Shown here in pieces: positions 41,907-51,149 of a stretch of DNA of 64,000 nt. This stretch comes from Dethiobacter sp. (GTDB lineage Bacteria > Bacillota > Dethiobacteria > Dethiobacterales > Dethiobacteraceae), in assembly GCA_018335875.1 (NCBI GenBank), contig JAGXRN010000042.1, forward strand, positions 124,001 through 188,000. Reading direction: 5' to 3'. Under the pieces are notes generated by a model, which was not told where the DNA came from, searched no databases, and saw only the letters and a list, made by a program, of their open reading frames with translations. Position numbers and translations under genes: made by a program. Position 1 is the stretch's first letter; each line of letters starts with the position of its first letter.

Positions 41907-43657
41907 CAGAACTCATCGCCTTTGGGCGGCAGCGAGCTTCGCTGCAGCTGAAGGTTATAGATGTCGGCGTAGACTGGGCTTTGCTGCAGCAGTTCTTCGT
42001 GGTTGCCACGAGCTGTTATTTCTCCCCCGTCCATCACCAGAATCAGGTCCGCGGCCTGGACAGTGGAAAGCCGCTGTGCAATGACAAAGGATGTCCTGCC
42101 TGCCATCAGCTGCTCCAGGGCCTGCCTGATCAGAAACTCGGTATGAACATCCACGTTTGATGTATAATCATCCAGGATTAATATTTTAGGGTTTTTGAGA
42201 AGAGCGCGTGCTATGGATATGCGCTGCTTCTGGCCGCCTGAGAGCCCTACACCCCGCTCCCCTACTACGGTTTCATAACCATTTGGCAGCGTTGTGATAA
42301 ACTCATGTATTTGCGCGTCACGGGCTGCTTCCACGATTGACTCCCTGTCGGCCTGCGGGTTGCCGTAGCCAATGTTTTCAGCAATGGTAGTTGAAAAAAG
42401 GAATGTCTCCTGAGATACAAAACCGATATTAGCCCTCAATGTCTGGAGAGTGAATTCACTGATAACAGTACCGTCCAAAAGTATTCTGCCTCCCGCAGGC
42501 TCATAGAAGCGCGGTATCAGATTGACAAGTGTGGTCTTGCCGGAACCGGTGGCGCCCACAATGGCGATTGTTTGTCCCGGTGAGGCAGTAAAATTAATTC
42601 CCTTTAAGGCTTCCACGCCCTCACGATAGGAAAAAGAAACACAGTCAAAGGTTAATTCGCCGCGAACAGTGCCCAGTTCTCTTGCCCCGGGCAGGTCGCG
42701 CACTTCCGGCTCGGTGTCCAGGATTTCAAAAACACGATCTGCCGAAGTCAGTGCACGCTTAGACAGGTTGACCACCCAACCCAGCATGCGCATGGGCATA
42801 ACGAGCATCAGCAGGTAGCTGTTAAAGGCAACCAGTTCGCCAAGCATCAGGTTGCCAAGGATAACCTCACGTCCGCCGTACCAAATAATTGCCGCCGCTG
42901 TCAAACCGGTCAGAAAGCTCAGGAAAGGGAAATAATAGGCCCATATGCGCACAGCAGCCAAATGCTTTTGAAACAGCCCCAGGTTGTAGCTGTCAAACTT
43001 TCTCTGCTCGTAGTCCTCGCGGGCAAAGGCTTTTACCACCCTGATACCGCTTAAGTTCTCCTGCAGTACCGAGGTAAGCTCCGCCAGTTCCTCCTGTATC
43101 ACCTGGTAAGCCGGCCCGACTAGCCTGCCAAAACGCAGGATAACAACAGTAATTACCGGCAGCGAAGCAAGAGTGAGCAGAGACATGCGCCAGTGCATTG
43201 AAAATATTACTGCCACTACACCCACAAACATAAGCACTCCCTGGAAAAGGTGGACTATGCCGAAGCCGTAAAAACGTTTTAACATCTCCACATCAGCCGT
43301 GGCCCTGCTCATGAGCTGTCCTGTCTGGGTACGTTCGTAAAAGGAAAAGGACATCTGCTGCAGGTGGTCATAAAGACTGTTGCGCAGTTCATATATTACA
43401 TGCTGCGCTACCCGCTCCATGGCATAACGCTGTACAAAAGAAAAAAAGCCTTTGACCGCGGTAATTATAACTATGGCGAGGGCGATCCAGGGCAAATAAA
43501 AAGACTGCCCCCCGAGAATGGCGGTATCTATTCCCACCCTGAAAAGCTGCGGGATAGATAGATTCAGCACCATAACCATAAGGACAGATCCCGAGGCTGC
43601 AATAATCCAACGCCAGTAGGGGGCAAGTTTCTTTAATAAACGGCCAAAACCAAACAT
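41906..43657 (-). CDS. ABC exporter half-transporter with degenerate ATPase site
   Basis: The 583-residue partner has the same architecture: Walker A 'GATGSGKTT', canonical signature 'LSGGQKQ', but Walker B reads 'ILILDDYTSNVD' (Asp for catalytic Glu) and the H-loop is 'AQRLSTV' (Gln for His). These are the same changes as in the degenerate subunit of heterodimeric exporters, so ATP is probably hydrolysed at only one of the two sites. It precedes the canonical partner in one operon. Confidence 0.92.
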   Translation of the reverse strand: MFGFGRLLKKLAPYWRWIIAASGSVLMVMVLNLSIPQLFRVGIDTAILGGQSFYLPWIALAIVIITAVKGFFSFVQRYAMERVAQHVIYELRNSLYDHLQQMSFSFYERTQTGQLMSRATADVEMLKRFYGFGIVHLFQGVLMFVGVVAVIFSMHWRMSLLTLASLPVITVVILRFGRLVGPAYQVIQEELAELTSVLQENLSGIRVVKAFAREDYEQRKFDSYNLGLFQKHLAAVRIWAYYFPFLSFLTGLTAAAIIWYGGREVILGNLMLGELVAFNSYLLMLVMPMRMLGWVVNLSKRALTSADRVFEILDTEPEVRDLPGARELGTVRGELTFDCVSFSYREGVEALKGINFTASPGQTIAIVGATGSGKTTLVNLIPRFYEPAGGRILLDGTVISEFTLQTLRANIGFVSQETFLFSTTIAENIGYGNPQADRESIVEAARDAQIHEFITTLPNGYETVVGERGVGLSGGQKQRISIARALLKNPKILILDDYTSNVDVHTEFLIRQALEQLMAGRTSFVIAQRLSTVQAADLILVMDGGEITARGNHEELLQQSPVYADIYNLQLQRSSLPPKGDEF

Positions 43658-43684
43658 ATAATTATCACCCTTTGGTGCTTCTGT

Positions 43685-44740
43685 TTACCTTCTATACTCT
43701 GTACCTGCCTGCTGCAGCAACTGGTACACCCTTTGTGCCTGGGACTCAGACAGTGTACCCGTCCCGCAGCTTGGCGTAAGAAGCATCTGCTTTCTCAATC
43801 TTTTTCCGTTTACATGTTTACGTTCAAGCGCGGCCATGTATTCCTCCAAGCGATCAAGCAGCGACCGTGCTGTTTCTGCCTCGACCTCGTCGGAGGTGGG
43901 GACAATGCCAAAGGCCAGAACACCACCGCGCTCAAGAAAACTGTCCAACTCCCTGGCATAGACCAAAAGCGAAGTAAAATAATGGTACACGTCTATGTTT
44001 ACGATATCAAACGGAAGCTCAAAAAGCAAGGACCAGTCCACCCCGGCACAGGCATGGACACCGGCCAGGGCACCTTCAGCGTGAGCTGCCTCAATCAGCG
44101 GCAGCAGGCTCTCTTTGACGGCCTGCCTTGATAGTCCCACAAACGTGGACTGACCGAAATTAATTATACTGGGGTCGTCTATAAACAGTATCACAGGCAA
44201 CCCAAAAGCCGCCAGTGCCCTGCTCTGCCAGCGCACCTGCAGCGCCAGGCTTCTCACCAGCACATCGCGTAATTCATCAAGGTAGAAAGCCGGCTGCATG
44301 TGGGCGTCAGTCAGCTGAAAGCCGATGGTTACCGGCCCACTCAGCTGCCCCTTGAGATAAAGGGCGCTGCCTGTGCCATAAGTGCCAAGGTGCTCCAGAA
44401 AGGCATAAAATCCTGACGCATAGTCGCGGGGAAAACCAAAACGGTCCACAGCTTCATCCGGCTCAAGAACTTCACTGTAAAAAGCTGTGAGCCTCTCCAG
44501 CCAGTCAGGTGCGCCTGTATCAAAAAAAGGAGAGCGCCCTGTTTCCGTTTTTAGCAGGCCGCGACTTAAAAGCGGGTTTAAATACTGGCGGACAAATCCT
44601 TCATCCTCACCGCCGGCGGGAAGTTGCGGCCAGTGCGGAATATCCGGCAGGAATTCAAATATGAGCTTAAGGGCGCCTGCCGGCTCTTTGTGCGGCAGGC
44701 TGCCGATGGCTGTAGCGCAGCCATATAATTTTATATCCAT
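43685..44740 (-). CDS. MetE/UROD-like zinc barrel protein
   Basis: The 351-residue protein resembles the methionine synthase II / uroporphyrinogen decarboxylase barrel superfamily ('GSLPHKEP' at the start, 'KGQLSGPVTIG', 'FIDDPSII'). It has likely zinc ligands in 'GVHACAGVD' (His and Cys) and a late Cys in 'LLTPSCGTGTL'. Such proteins act as methyltransferase components on various substrates, and this one could move methyl groups in corrinoid-linked metabolism. The substrate is unknown. It lies three bases from the citramalate synthase gene downstream on the same strand, so they are co-transcribed. Confidence 0.65.
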   Translation of the reverse strand: MDIKLYGCATAIGSLPHKEPAGALKLIFEFLPDIPHWPQLPAGGEDEGFVRQYLNPLLSRGLLKTETGRSPFFDTGAPDWLERLTAFYSEVLEPDEAVDRFGFPRDYASGFYAFLEHLGTYGTGSALYLKGQLSGPVTIGFQLTDAHMQPAFYLDELRDVLVRSLALQVRWQSRALAAFGLPVILFIDDPSIINFGQSTFVGLSRQAVKESLLPLIEAAHAEGALAGVHACAGVDWSLLFELPFDIVNIDVYHYFTSLLVYARELDSFLERGGVLAFGIVPTSDEVEAETARSLLDRLEEYMAALERKHVNGKRLRKQMLLTPSCGTGTLSESQAQRVYQLLQQAGTEYRR

Positions 44741-44743
44741 GCG

Positions 44744-46369
44744 CTATTCTTCCATCCTGAACTTTCTGACAGCTTTGCGCAAATCTTTCATTTTATCCTT
44801 GCTCATACACATCAGGCCGTACTCCAGGCTGTCAACAAGCGCCAGCCAGCTGGCTTCAATAATATTATGTGAAACACCAACCGTACCCCAGCTTTTCCTT
44901 TTCTTCTCGTTTCTTGACTCCACAAGAACCCGCACTCTGGCGCCTGTGCCATCCCTGCCATCAAGCACACGCACCTTGTAGTCAACCAGTTTGATTTGCT
45001 TCAGTTCCGGGAAGACCTGCTCCAGCGCCTTGCGCAGTGCCTGATCGAGGGCGTGGACAGGCCCGTTGCCCTCACCGGCAGTCAGATACTCCCTGCCGTC
45101 CACCGCTACTTTTATTGTAGCCTCTGAGATGATATCTCCGTTTTCTCCCCGCTTTTCCACGATGGTGCGGAAACCTTCCAGTTCAAACAAGCGCCTGTGT
45201 GTCTTAAAAGCTTTCCAGATCAACAGCTCAAATGATGCCTCGGCGCCTTCAAACTGGTAGCCCTGGTGCTCCAACTCTTTAAGTTTTTCAAGCACTATCT
45301 TTGTTTCCGGCGCCTCCTTGGTCAAATCCAGATCATTCTCATGCGCTTTGAAAAGAACATTGCTTTTTCCAGACAGTTCTGAAATAAGAATACGGCGCTT
45401 GTTTCCCACCAGCTGGGGTTCCACATGCTCATATGTATTGGCATGCTTCATAACCGCGTCAACATGTATGCCGCCTTTGTGCGCAAAGGCATTGGCGCCG
45501 ACATAGGGCTGCTGCTCAAGGGGGCCGAGATTGGCCAATTCAGCAACAAAGCGTGACAACTCGGTTAGTTCCTCAAGCTGGTCCGGGTGGACCACAGGCA
45601 TATTGAGCTTTAGCTGCAGGTTTGGGATAATTGTGCACAGATTGGCATTGCCGCAGCGCTCACCATAGCCGTTGATAGTCCCCTGAATTTGGCTGATGCC
45701 CATGCGGGCGGCAATGATTGAATTGGCCACTGCCATCCCGGCGTCATTATGGACGTGGATGCCAAGGGGCGCTTTAATTTCACTCTGGACATGACTCAGT
45801 ACATCCTGAAGCGTAAAAGGCATCAAGCCGCCGTTGGTATCACATATGACAATTAAATCAGCTCCAGCTTTTTCAGCGGCACGGATGGTTGCCATGGCAT
45901 AGTCCTGATTGAAGCGGTAACCGTCAAAAAAGTGCTCAGCGTCATAGATGACCTCCCTGCCCATCTCTTTCATGAAGGCCACTGTATCCGCAATCATGTC
46001 CAGGTTTTCTTCAAGCGTGGTGCCAATCGCCTCGGTGACGTGGAAATCCCAGGACTTGCCGAAAATAGTTACTGTCCCGGTATCAGCAGCCAATAACGCC
46101 TGTATGTTTATATCATCCTGGATACGTATATCAGGCCGCCGTGTACTGCTAAAGGCAGTAATCCGCGCACATTTCAATTCACACTGCCTGACTTTGCGAA
46201 AATAATCAATATCCTTAGGGTTTGAACCCGGCCAACCGCCTTCTATGTAATCGATACCAAAAGCATCCAGCCGTTGTGTGATCCTGATTTTGTCGCCAAC
46301 CGAAAAAGAAATCCCCTCGCGCTGCGCTCCGTCCCGCAGCGTAGTATCATAGATTGTCAGCCTGTTCAA
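44744..46369 (-). CDS. cimA: Citramalate synthase
   Basis: CimA condenses pyruvate and acetyl-CoA to (R)-citramalate, the threonine-independent route to isoleucine. The 541-residue enzyme has the HMGL-like barrel with 'DTTLRDGAQREG' (catalytic Arg-Asp), 'HVHNDAGMAVANS' (metal His pair), 'NGYGERCGNANL', and a C-terminal LeuA-type regulatory domain, where isoleucine usually binds. I use the TTG at 46369, preceded by GGGAGGG, in place of the ORF-track start five codons earlier. No T-box leader was seen. Confidence 0.93.
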   Translation of the reverse strand: MNRLTIYDTTLRDGAQREGISFSVGDKIRITQRLDAFGIDYIEGGWPGSNPKDIDYFRKVRQCELKCARITAFSSTRRPDIRIQDDINIQALLAADTGTVTIFGKSWDFHVTEAIGTTLEENLDMIADTVAFMKEMGREVIYDAEHFFDGYRFNQDYAMATIRAAEKAGADLIVICDTNGGLMPFTLQDVLSHVQSEIKAPLGIHVHNDAGMAVANSIIAARMGISQIQGTINGYGERCGNANLCTIIPNLQLKLNMPVVHPDQLEELTELSRFVAELANLGPLEQQPYVGANAFAHKGGIHVDAVMKHANTYEHVEPQLVGNKRRILISELSGKSNVLFKAHENDLDLTKEAPETKIVLEKLKELEHQGYQFEGAEASFELLIWKAFKTHRRLFELEGFRTIVEKRGENGDIISEATIKVAVDGREYLTAGEGNGPVHALDQALRKALEQVFPELKQIKLVDYKVRVLDGRDGTGARVRVLVESRNEKKRKSWGTVGVSHNIIEASWLALVDSLEYGLMCMSKDKMKDLRKAVRKFRMEE

Positions 46370-46523
46370 AGCTTTCCCTCCCAAGAAGTCAAAGTTAAAA
46401 TTATCTGTAAATTAAAATAATAGGATAATTATACTATACGGGCGTTGGCATGTCCAGAAATAAAGAGCGCATAAAGAGAAGTGTTCAAGTGTTCAAGTAT
46501 TGCAGCTCAGTTGCCGCACATAT

Positions 46524-47975
46524 CTACTTATCAGGCTCGATACCGGCGAGAACGCGGGCCTGCTTCATCTTGTGCTCCATGTTGGCCTGGCGGGCAATCA
46601 TGATTCGTTGTGCCTGGGGTGAGCCGGCGCCGTGCATCGACTCGGTCCTGTAGCCGACGGCGGCAGTGCCAAGCGTCAGGTTTTCAATCAGACGCAGTAT
46701 ACGCATGCGGTGTTCGGTAGGTACGCCCGCCACTCCTTTGAGGTATTTTTCCACGTACCTGCCTATTTCAGGATGGCGCAGATCCTGTTCCGAGGGCATG
46801 GTCACCATCAGGCCGCCGGCGATGTCTTCCGCCAGGCGGGCAATCTCGTAAGGGAAGCGAGTCACGTTCTGTTTGCAGACATTGGCCAGCATCAGGTCAA
46901 TCAGGTATGTGCCCGAGGCAGTAGCGCTCCCCTGGCAGGAGCAGGCGATGCCGCAGGAATAGAGTGTCTCATTCAGGTGCACCATTTCGATCAGTTTATC
47001 TTTGACGTGTGACGCTTTGGCGGCACCGTTGTACTGGGCGGCCTGAGCTGCGGCGCCAATAAGCACATCACCCACCCCAACTTTACAGCCGCCGTAACTT
47101 TGACGGTGATAGCCGGCGAAGCGTTCTACCAGCATCCCGGCATACCTGTATTCCCCGCACATAAAGACCCTCTCGTGGGGCACAAAGACATCTTCAAACA
47201 CTACCAGCGCTTCATGTCCGCCATAAACACAATTCCCGGCGTCCATGCTGCCTGCTTCCAGTTTGCGGGTGTCACAGGATTGGCGGCCGTAGATATAAAT
47301 AATTCCATCGGCATCACTGGGAAGGGCAAAGGAAACAGCGTAACTGCTATCCTCCTCGCCAAGGGCGATGGTGGGCATAACGAGCACTTCATGGGAGTTG
47401 ACCGCGCCTGTTTGATGGGCCTTGGCACCGCGGACGACGATTCCTTTTTCATCTTTGGACACAATCCGCAGATAAAGGTCCGGGTCGGCCTGCTCGCTTG
47501 GCCTCAGTGACCTGTCGCCTTTGGGGTCCGTCATAGCCCCGTCTACTGTCAGGTCCTCTTCCTGTACATAGCGCAGGAAACTACGAAAGCGCTGATTATA
47601 TTCAGTACCGAGGTCACGGTCCATCTCAAAAGTGGTACTGTCAACAGCGTTAAAGGCGTCAAAGCCTACACAGCGCTGAAAGCAAGATGCTGTTTTTTGA
47701 CCAAGCAAACGCAGCATCTTTACTTTTTTCACCAGATCGTCGGCACTTTGGTGCAGGTGTGTGAAACGGTTGATTTTTTTCCCTGTCAGGCTGGACGTGA
47801 CAGTCATCAGCTCCTCGTGGCGTGGATCCCCTGCCAGTTCATAAGTCTTGGCCACTGAATTCATGGAAGGCCGAATGATAGGATGGTCTGCAACATTTTC
47901 TATCATCTCCCCAAACATGTATACCTTAAGCTTCAGCTGTCTTAAGCTTTCAACATACCCGGCAGCTGTTTTCAC
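46524..47975 (-). CDS. abfD: 4-hydroxybutyryl-CoA dehydratase / vinylacetyl-CoA isomerase
   Basis: AbfD dehydrates 4-hydroxybutyryl-CoA to crotonyl-CoA through a flavin and a [4Fe-4S] cluster, in 4-aminobutyrate or succinate fermentation. The 483-residue protein keeps the cluster ligands in 'TASCFQRCVGFDA' (two Cys) and 'YHRQSYGGCKVG' (His and Cys), with the FAD-binding acyl-CoA-dehydrogenase-like fold around them. A GTG start follows AAAGAGGTGA. It lies downstream of AOR and alcohol dehydrogenase genes with a terminator between. The enzyme is oxygen-sensitive, which fits an anaerobe. Confidence 0.93.
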   Translation of the reverse strand: MKTAAGYVESLRQLKLKVYMFGEMIENVADHPIIRPSMNSVAKTYELAGDPRHEELMTVTSSLTGKKINRFTHLHQSADDLVKKVKMLRLLGQKTASCFQRCVGFDAFNAVDSTTFEMDRDLGTEYNQRFRSFLRYVQEEDLTVDGAMTDPKGDRSLRPSEQADPDLYLRIVSKDEKGIVVRGAKAHQTGAVNSHEVLVMPTIALGEEDSSYAVSFALPSDADGIIYIYGRQSCDTRKLEAGSMDAGNCVYGGHEALVVFEDVFVPHERVFMCGEYRYAGMLVERFAGYHRQSYGGCKVGVGDVLIGAAAQAAQYNGAAKASHVKDKLIEMVHLNETLYSCGIACSCQGSATASGTYLIDLMLANVCKQNVTRFPYEIARLAEDIAGGLMVTMPSEQDLRHPEIGRYVEKYLKGVAGVPTEHRMRILRLIENLTLGTAAVGYRTESMHGAGSPQAQRIMIARQANMEHKMKQARVLAGIEPDK

Positions 47976-48049
47976 AGCGAATCACCTCTTTCTCCGTTCC
48001 TTTATTATGAGAATACCACATCTATATTCAGCTTGACCACTGCTAATTC

Positions 48050-48080
48050 AAAAGGCCAGGGTTCACCTGGCCTTTTGTTC
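48050..48080 (-). terminator. Terminator between the AOR and abfD genes
   Basis: AAAAGGCCAGG / CCTGGCCTTTT with a five-base loop, 40 bases after the AOR stop codon, forms a perfect hairpin that probably separates the two transcription units. Confidence 0.85.
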
Positions 48081-48118
48081 GCGTCATTTTAGTCCTAGCC
48101 ACCGGAAATCATGGTAAG

Positions 48119-49825
48119 TTAAAAATTGAGCACCTGTGCAATTTCCTCGGGTGAGAAGTCAAAAGTGCTGCCGGTCACAGCAGAGCGGTCAGTGTAAAAG
48201 AAGCCGGGAAGCCTGTCGCTGTCCGCAGTGAAACCTGCTGCTGTGTTGAAAGCCTTCTCCATCATAATGGTCTCTGCACCGATTCCATACACCCGCAGGA
48301 ATGTCCATTCCCCGCCAAGCGCGCCGGCAAACAAATCCGGAGTTATTTCAGGGGCAGTGGCGGCTGTAAACCAGCCAAAGAGGCACATGACACAGTCAGC
48401 CACCGCAGAGATAGCCTGCAGTTGTGAAGATATGGCAACCTGTGCAGTTTTGCTCGCGTGGTCTACGCCTGGCAGCAGTGTAAGGCCGGCGGTATGGTCG
48501 GCGCCCATGGGTGAAGTGGCGTATGTCAAGCCTGTGCCTTTTAAGTTCCTCGGGTCATATGCCGCCATTGACTGCCCTTTTACTGTGGGAATCCGGCTGA
48601 CGCCAAGTGCTTTGCCGGCTGCCTCGGTGCCCTGTCCCAGCAGCATGCCAAATTCGGTGCCTTCCATCATTTCTCTGATCAGGCCAATTGCCGCTTCGCT
48701 GTCACCCCAGGGGATTTTCCCCGCCTCCATGCAGACAGCAATTGTGCACCCTGTTTCCATTGTGTCGATACCGAAGTCATCACATAGGCGGTCGATGCGG
48801 GCAATGGCATCAAAATCGCCGATGTCACAGTTGGGGCCGCACAGTGCAATTGTTTCATATTCAAAGCCGGATGTAATGTAGTTGCCTTCGGCGTCATTTA
48901 TTGTATTTGAACATTTGATAATACACCCTGCCTGGCATCCTTCCTTGTTTCTGCCTCCCCCTACCTGCAGCCTCTGCATAAACGCCTCGGCGCTGACCGA
49001 GTCAAGTTTATCAAAGAATGTACCGCTGAAGTTGCGGACGGGCAGCATGCCTGTAACGCCGGAGACATTGGTGGTGGCGGCAGTTCCTACCTCCATCAGC
49101 CCGTGGCTGAGCGGGTTGTCAAGTGTTCTTTGTACAAGAGCTTTTTTAGCCTTTTCAAAGAGATCTTTGTCTGCGTATGGGAAAGCCTGGCGCGCTTCGC
49201 TTTTTTCAATCACAATGGCTTTTATCTTTTTTGAGCCCATTACTGCGCCAAGGCCACCGCGCGCGGCAGCACGGGACGGATGCCCCGAGGAGGCGTCTGT
49301 CACCTGCAGTGTGGAATTTTTGTACTGCCTTTCTCCAGCCGTGCCGATTGAAATGACACTGATATCATCACCATAGCGCTCTTTCAGCTTACCATGCAGT
49401 TGGTAGTTATTAAGGCCGGCATATTCATCGGCGGCAACAAGCTCCGCACTGCCGTCTCTCGCTACTCTGACAAAGTGCCACTCCTCGCTCTTGGGCAGCC
49501 CCTCCAGCACAATCATTTTAATACCGTGGCGCGACAGGGCTGTGGCCGCTGTGCCGCCTACATTGGCTTCTTTTATGCCTCCGGTGAGAGGGCTTTTTCC
49601 GCCCACAGAGAGCCGGTGAGCCATAGGCACGCTGGTTCCGGCGAGTAAGCCTGTACAGATTATCAGCTTATTCTCAGCGCCCAGCGGGTCACAGGCCGGG
49701 TTCACCTCCGCCAGCATTATTTTTGCAATCAGGCCCCTCCCGCCGTATTCACGGTAAGCTGAGTTAAGCTCTTCCTCTACAAGCGTTTTTGCGCCTGCAT
49801 CAACTTTTAAAATTCTAAACATCAT
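48119..49825 (-). CDS. aor: Aldehyde:ferredoxin oxidoreductase
   Basis: AOR is a tungsten-pterin and [4Fe-4S] enzyme that interconverts aldehydes and acids with ferredoxin. The 568-residue protein has the N-terminal pterin domain ('RGLIAKIMLAEV', 'HRLSVGGKSPLTGG'), the cluster ligands 'EGCQAGCIIKCSN' plus a late Cys in 'DCVMCLF', and 'GIDTMETG'. GGAGGGAAC precedes the ATG at 49825, so I use it over the GTG five codons earlier. The alcohol dehydrogenase ends four bases before the ORF-track start of AOR, implying acid-to-alcohol or 4-hydroxybutyrate chemistry in one operon. Confidence 0.92.
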   Translation of the reverse strand: MMFRILKVDAGAKTLVEEELNSAYREYGGRGLIAKIMLAEVNPACDPLGAENKLIICTGLLAGTSVPMAHRLSVGGKSPLTGGIKEANVGGTAATALSRHGIKMIVLEGLPKSEEWHFVRVARDGSAELVAADEYAGLNNYQLHGKLKERYGDDISVISIGTAGERQYKNSTLQVTDASSGHPSRAAARGGLGAVMGSKKIKAIVIEKSEARQAFPYADKDLFEKAKKALVQRTLDNPLSHGLMEVGTAATTNVSGVTGMLPVRNFSGTFFDKLDSVSAEAFMQRLQVGGGRNKEGCQAGCIIKCSNTINDAEGNYITSGFEYETIALCGPNCDIGDFDAIARIDRLCDDFGIDTMETGCTIAVCMEAGKIPWGDSEAAIGLIREMMEGTEFGMLLGQGTEAAGKALGVSRIPTVKGQSMAAYDPRNLKGTGLTYATSPMGADHTAGLTLLPGVDHASKTAQVAISSQLQAISAVADCVMCLFGWFTAATAPEITPDLFAGALGGEWTFLRVYGIGAETIMMEKAFNTAAGFTADSDRLPGFFYTDRSAVTGSTFDFSPEEIAQVLNF

Positions 49826-49843
49826 GTTCCCTCCTCTCACAGT

Positions 49844-50998
49844 TTAGTACTTATACATATTATCCATCAGGTAATAGACCTGCTCGGCAGACCCCCATTT
49901 GGGTGAAAAATACGAAGACATATCCGACATAACTGCCGGAACCAGAAGCGCCATCATTTCCCTTTGCACACTGAGTTCCTCCAGGGTTGGAATGCCGATT
50001 TTTCTTAAAAATTCCCGAATTGCATCGGCCACAGCCAGGCCCAGTTCGGCATGAGCCATGCCCTTATCCAAAGATAGCCCCATGGCAGCACCAATCTGCC
50101 GCACTTTTTCGGGTACAGTATCGGCCACAAATTCCATAACTGCCGGCAGGGCCAAAGCACAACCCACCCCGTGCGGGATATGATAAAATGCACCAATGGT
50201 GTGTGCCATTGCGTGCCCGATGTGGGTAACTGTGCTGTTGAAGGCGGTGCCGGCTATGGTGGCGGCAAAACTCATATTTGTCAGGGCTGTAATATCATTG
50301 TTGTCTTTTACTGCTGCCGGAAGATTGTCCACTATCAGGGAAATTGCTTTTTGGGCCAAAGCATCGGACAGCGGGTTCATGCCCGATGAAGTCAGCGCCT
50401 CTGCCGCATGGGCAAAAGCATCCATACCACAAGCCGCCGTCAGTGACGCCGGCATGCCAAGCAAAAGTTCAGGGTCGATAATTGCCTGATTTGCGATGGT
50501 AGGGGGGCCTAATGTTGCTACCTTTTTGTTGTTTAATGTGTCTGTAACTATGGCAAACTCGGTTACCTCACTGCCTGTCCCCGCTGTGGTGGGGATAAGT
50601 ATTAACACCTTTCCGGGTTTTTGCACTACACCCAGGTCAAAATATTTAGTAATGGGAAAGGGGTTGGTCGTCAGTATGTTGACTGCTTTGGTTGCATCCA
50701 TTACGCTTCCGCCACCGACTCCAATGATACCGTCGATGTTCTCCTCATTGGCAAACGTTGCTGCCTCGTGGATGATGTAGTCAGGCGGGTCGGGCTGTAC
50801 GCCTTCATAACAGACAACCTGAATGCCTGCCGCTTTGAGATTTTCCACTATCCTGCCCGCAATGCCGGTATCCTTCATCCCCTGGTCATAAATACACAAT
50901 GCCTTCCTGATGCCAAGGCCCCTTGCCACCATGCCTGTCCGCCAGGAAGCTCCCGCGCCAAAAATCATCGGCGGTGACGGTTTGATGTTGACAATCAT
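49844..50998 (-). CDS. Iron-containing alcohol dehydrogenase, 4-hydroxybutyrate dehydrogenase-like
   Basis: The 384-residue group III enzyme has the NAD site 'IGVGGGSVMDATKA', the metal-binding Asp and His residues in 'ACGMDAFAHAAEAL' and 'HIGHAMAHTIGAFYHIPHG', and 'TTAGTGSEVTEFA'. Given AOR and AbfD next to it, reduction of succinate semialdehyde to 4-hydroxybutyrate (or a related aldehyde) is a likely role; substrate is inferred. I use the ATG at 50998 after GGAGTGGTGGAGT; the ORF-track start is 14 codons upstream. Confidence 0.85.
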   Translation of the reverse strand: MIVNIKPSPPMIFGAGASWRTGMVARGLGIRKALCIYDQGMKDTGIAGRIVENLKAAGIQVVCYEGVQPDPPDYIIHEAATFANEENIDGIIGVGGGSVMDATKAVNILTTNPFPITKYFDLGVVQKPGKVLILIPTTAGTGSEVTEFAIVTDTLNNKKVATLGPPTIANQAIIDPELLLGMPASLTAACGMDAFAHAAEALTSSGMNPLSDALAQKAISLIVDNLPAAVKDNNDITALTNMSFAATIAGTAFNSTVTHIGHAMAHTIGAFYHIPHGVGCALALPAVMEFVADTVPEKVRQIGAAMGLSLDKGMAHAELGLAVADAIREFLRKIGIPTLEELSVQREMMALLVPAVMSDMSSYFSPKWGSAEQVYYLMDNMYKY

Positions 50999-51149
50999 TA
51001 CTCCACCACTCCTTTCAAATGTATAAACATGCTTTACCATATTTAGGTATATATCTATTATATCAAAAATATTCAGAAAATTAACTACCCAAAAAGTTAT
51101 TTATAAAAATATTTTTAAGAAGCAAATAGGTTTAAAAGTTGAATGCCTT

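Noticed and set aside
46385-46523. T-box or riboswitch upstream of citramalate synthase
   Set aside because: Only about 140 bases are available and I could not see a T-box consensus or a terminator/antiterminator pair.
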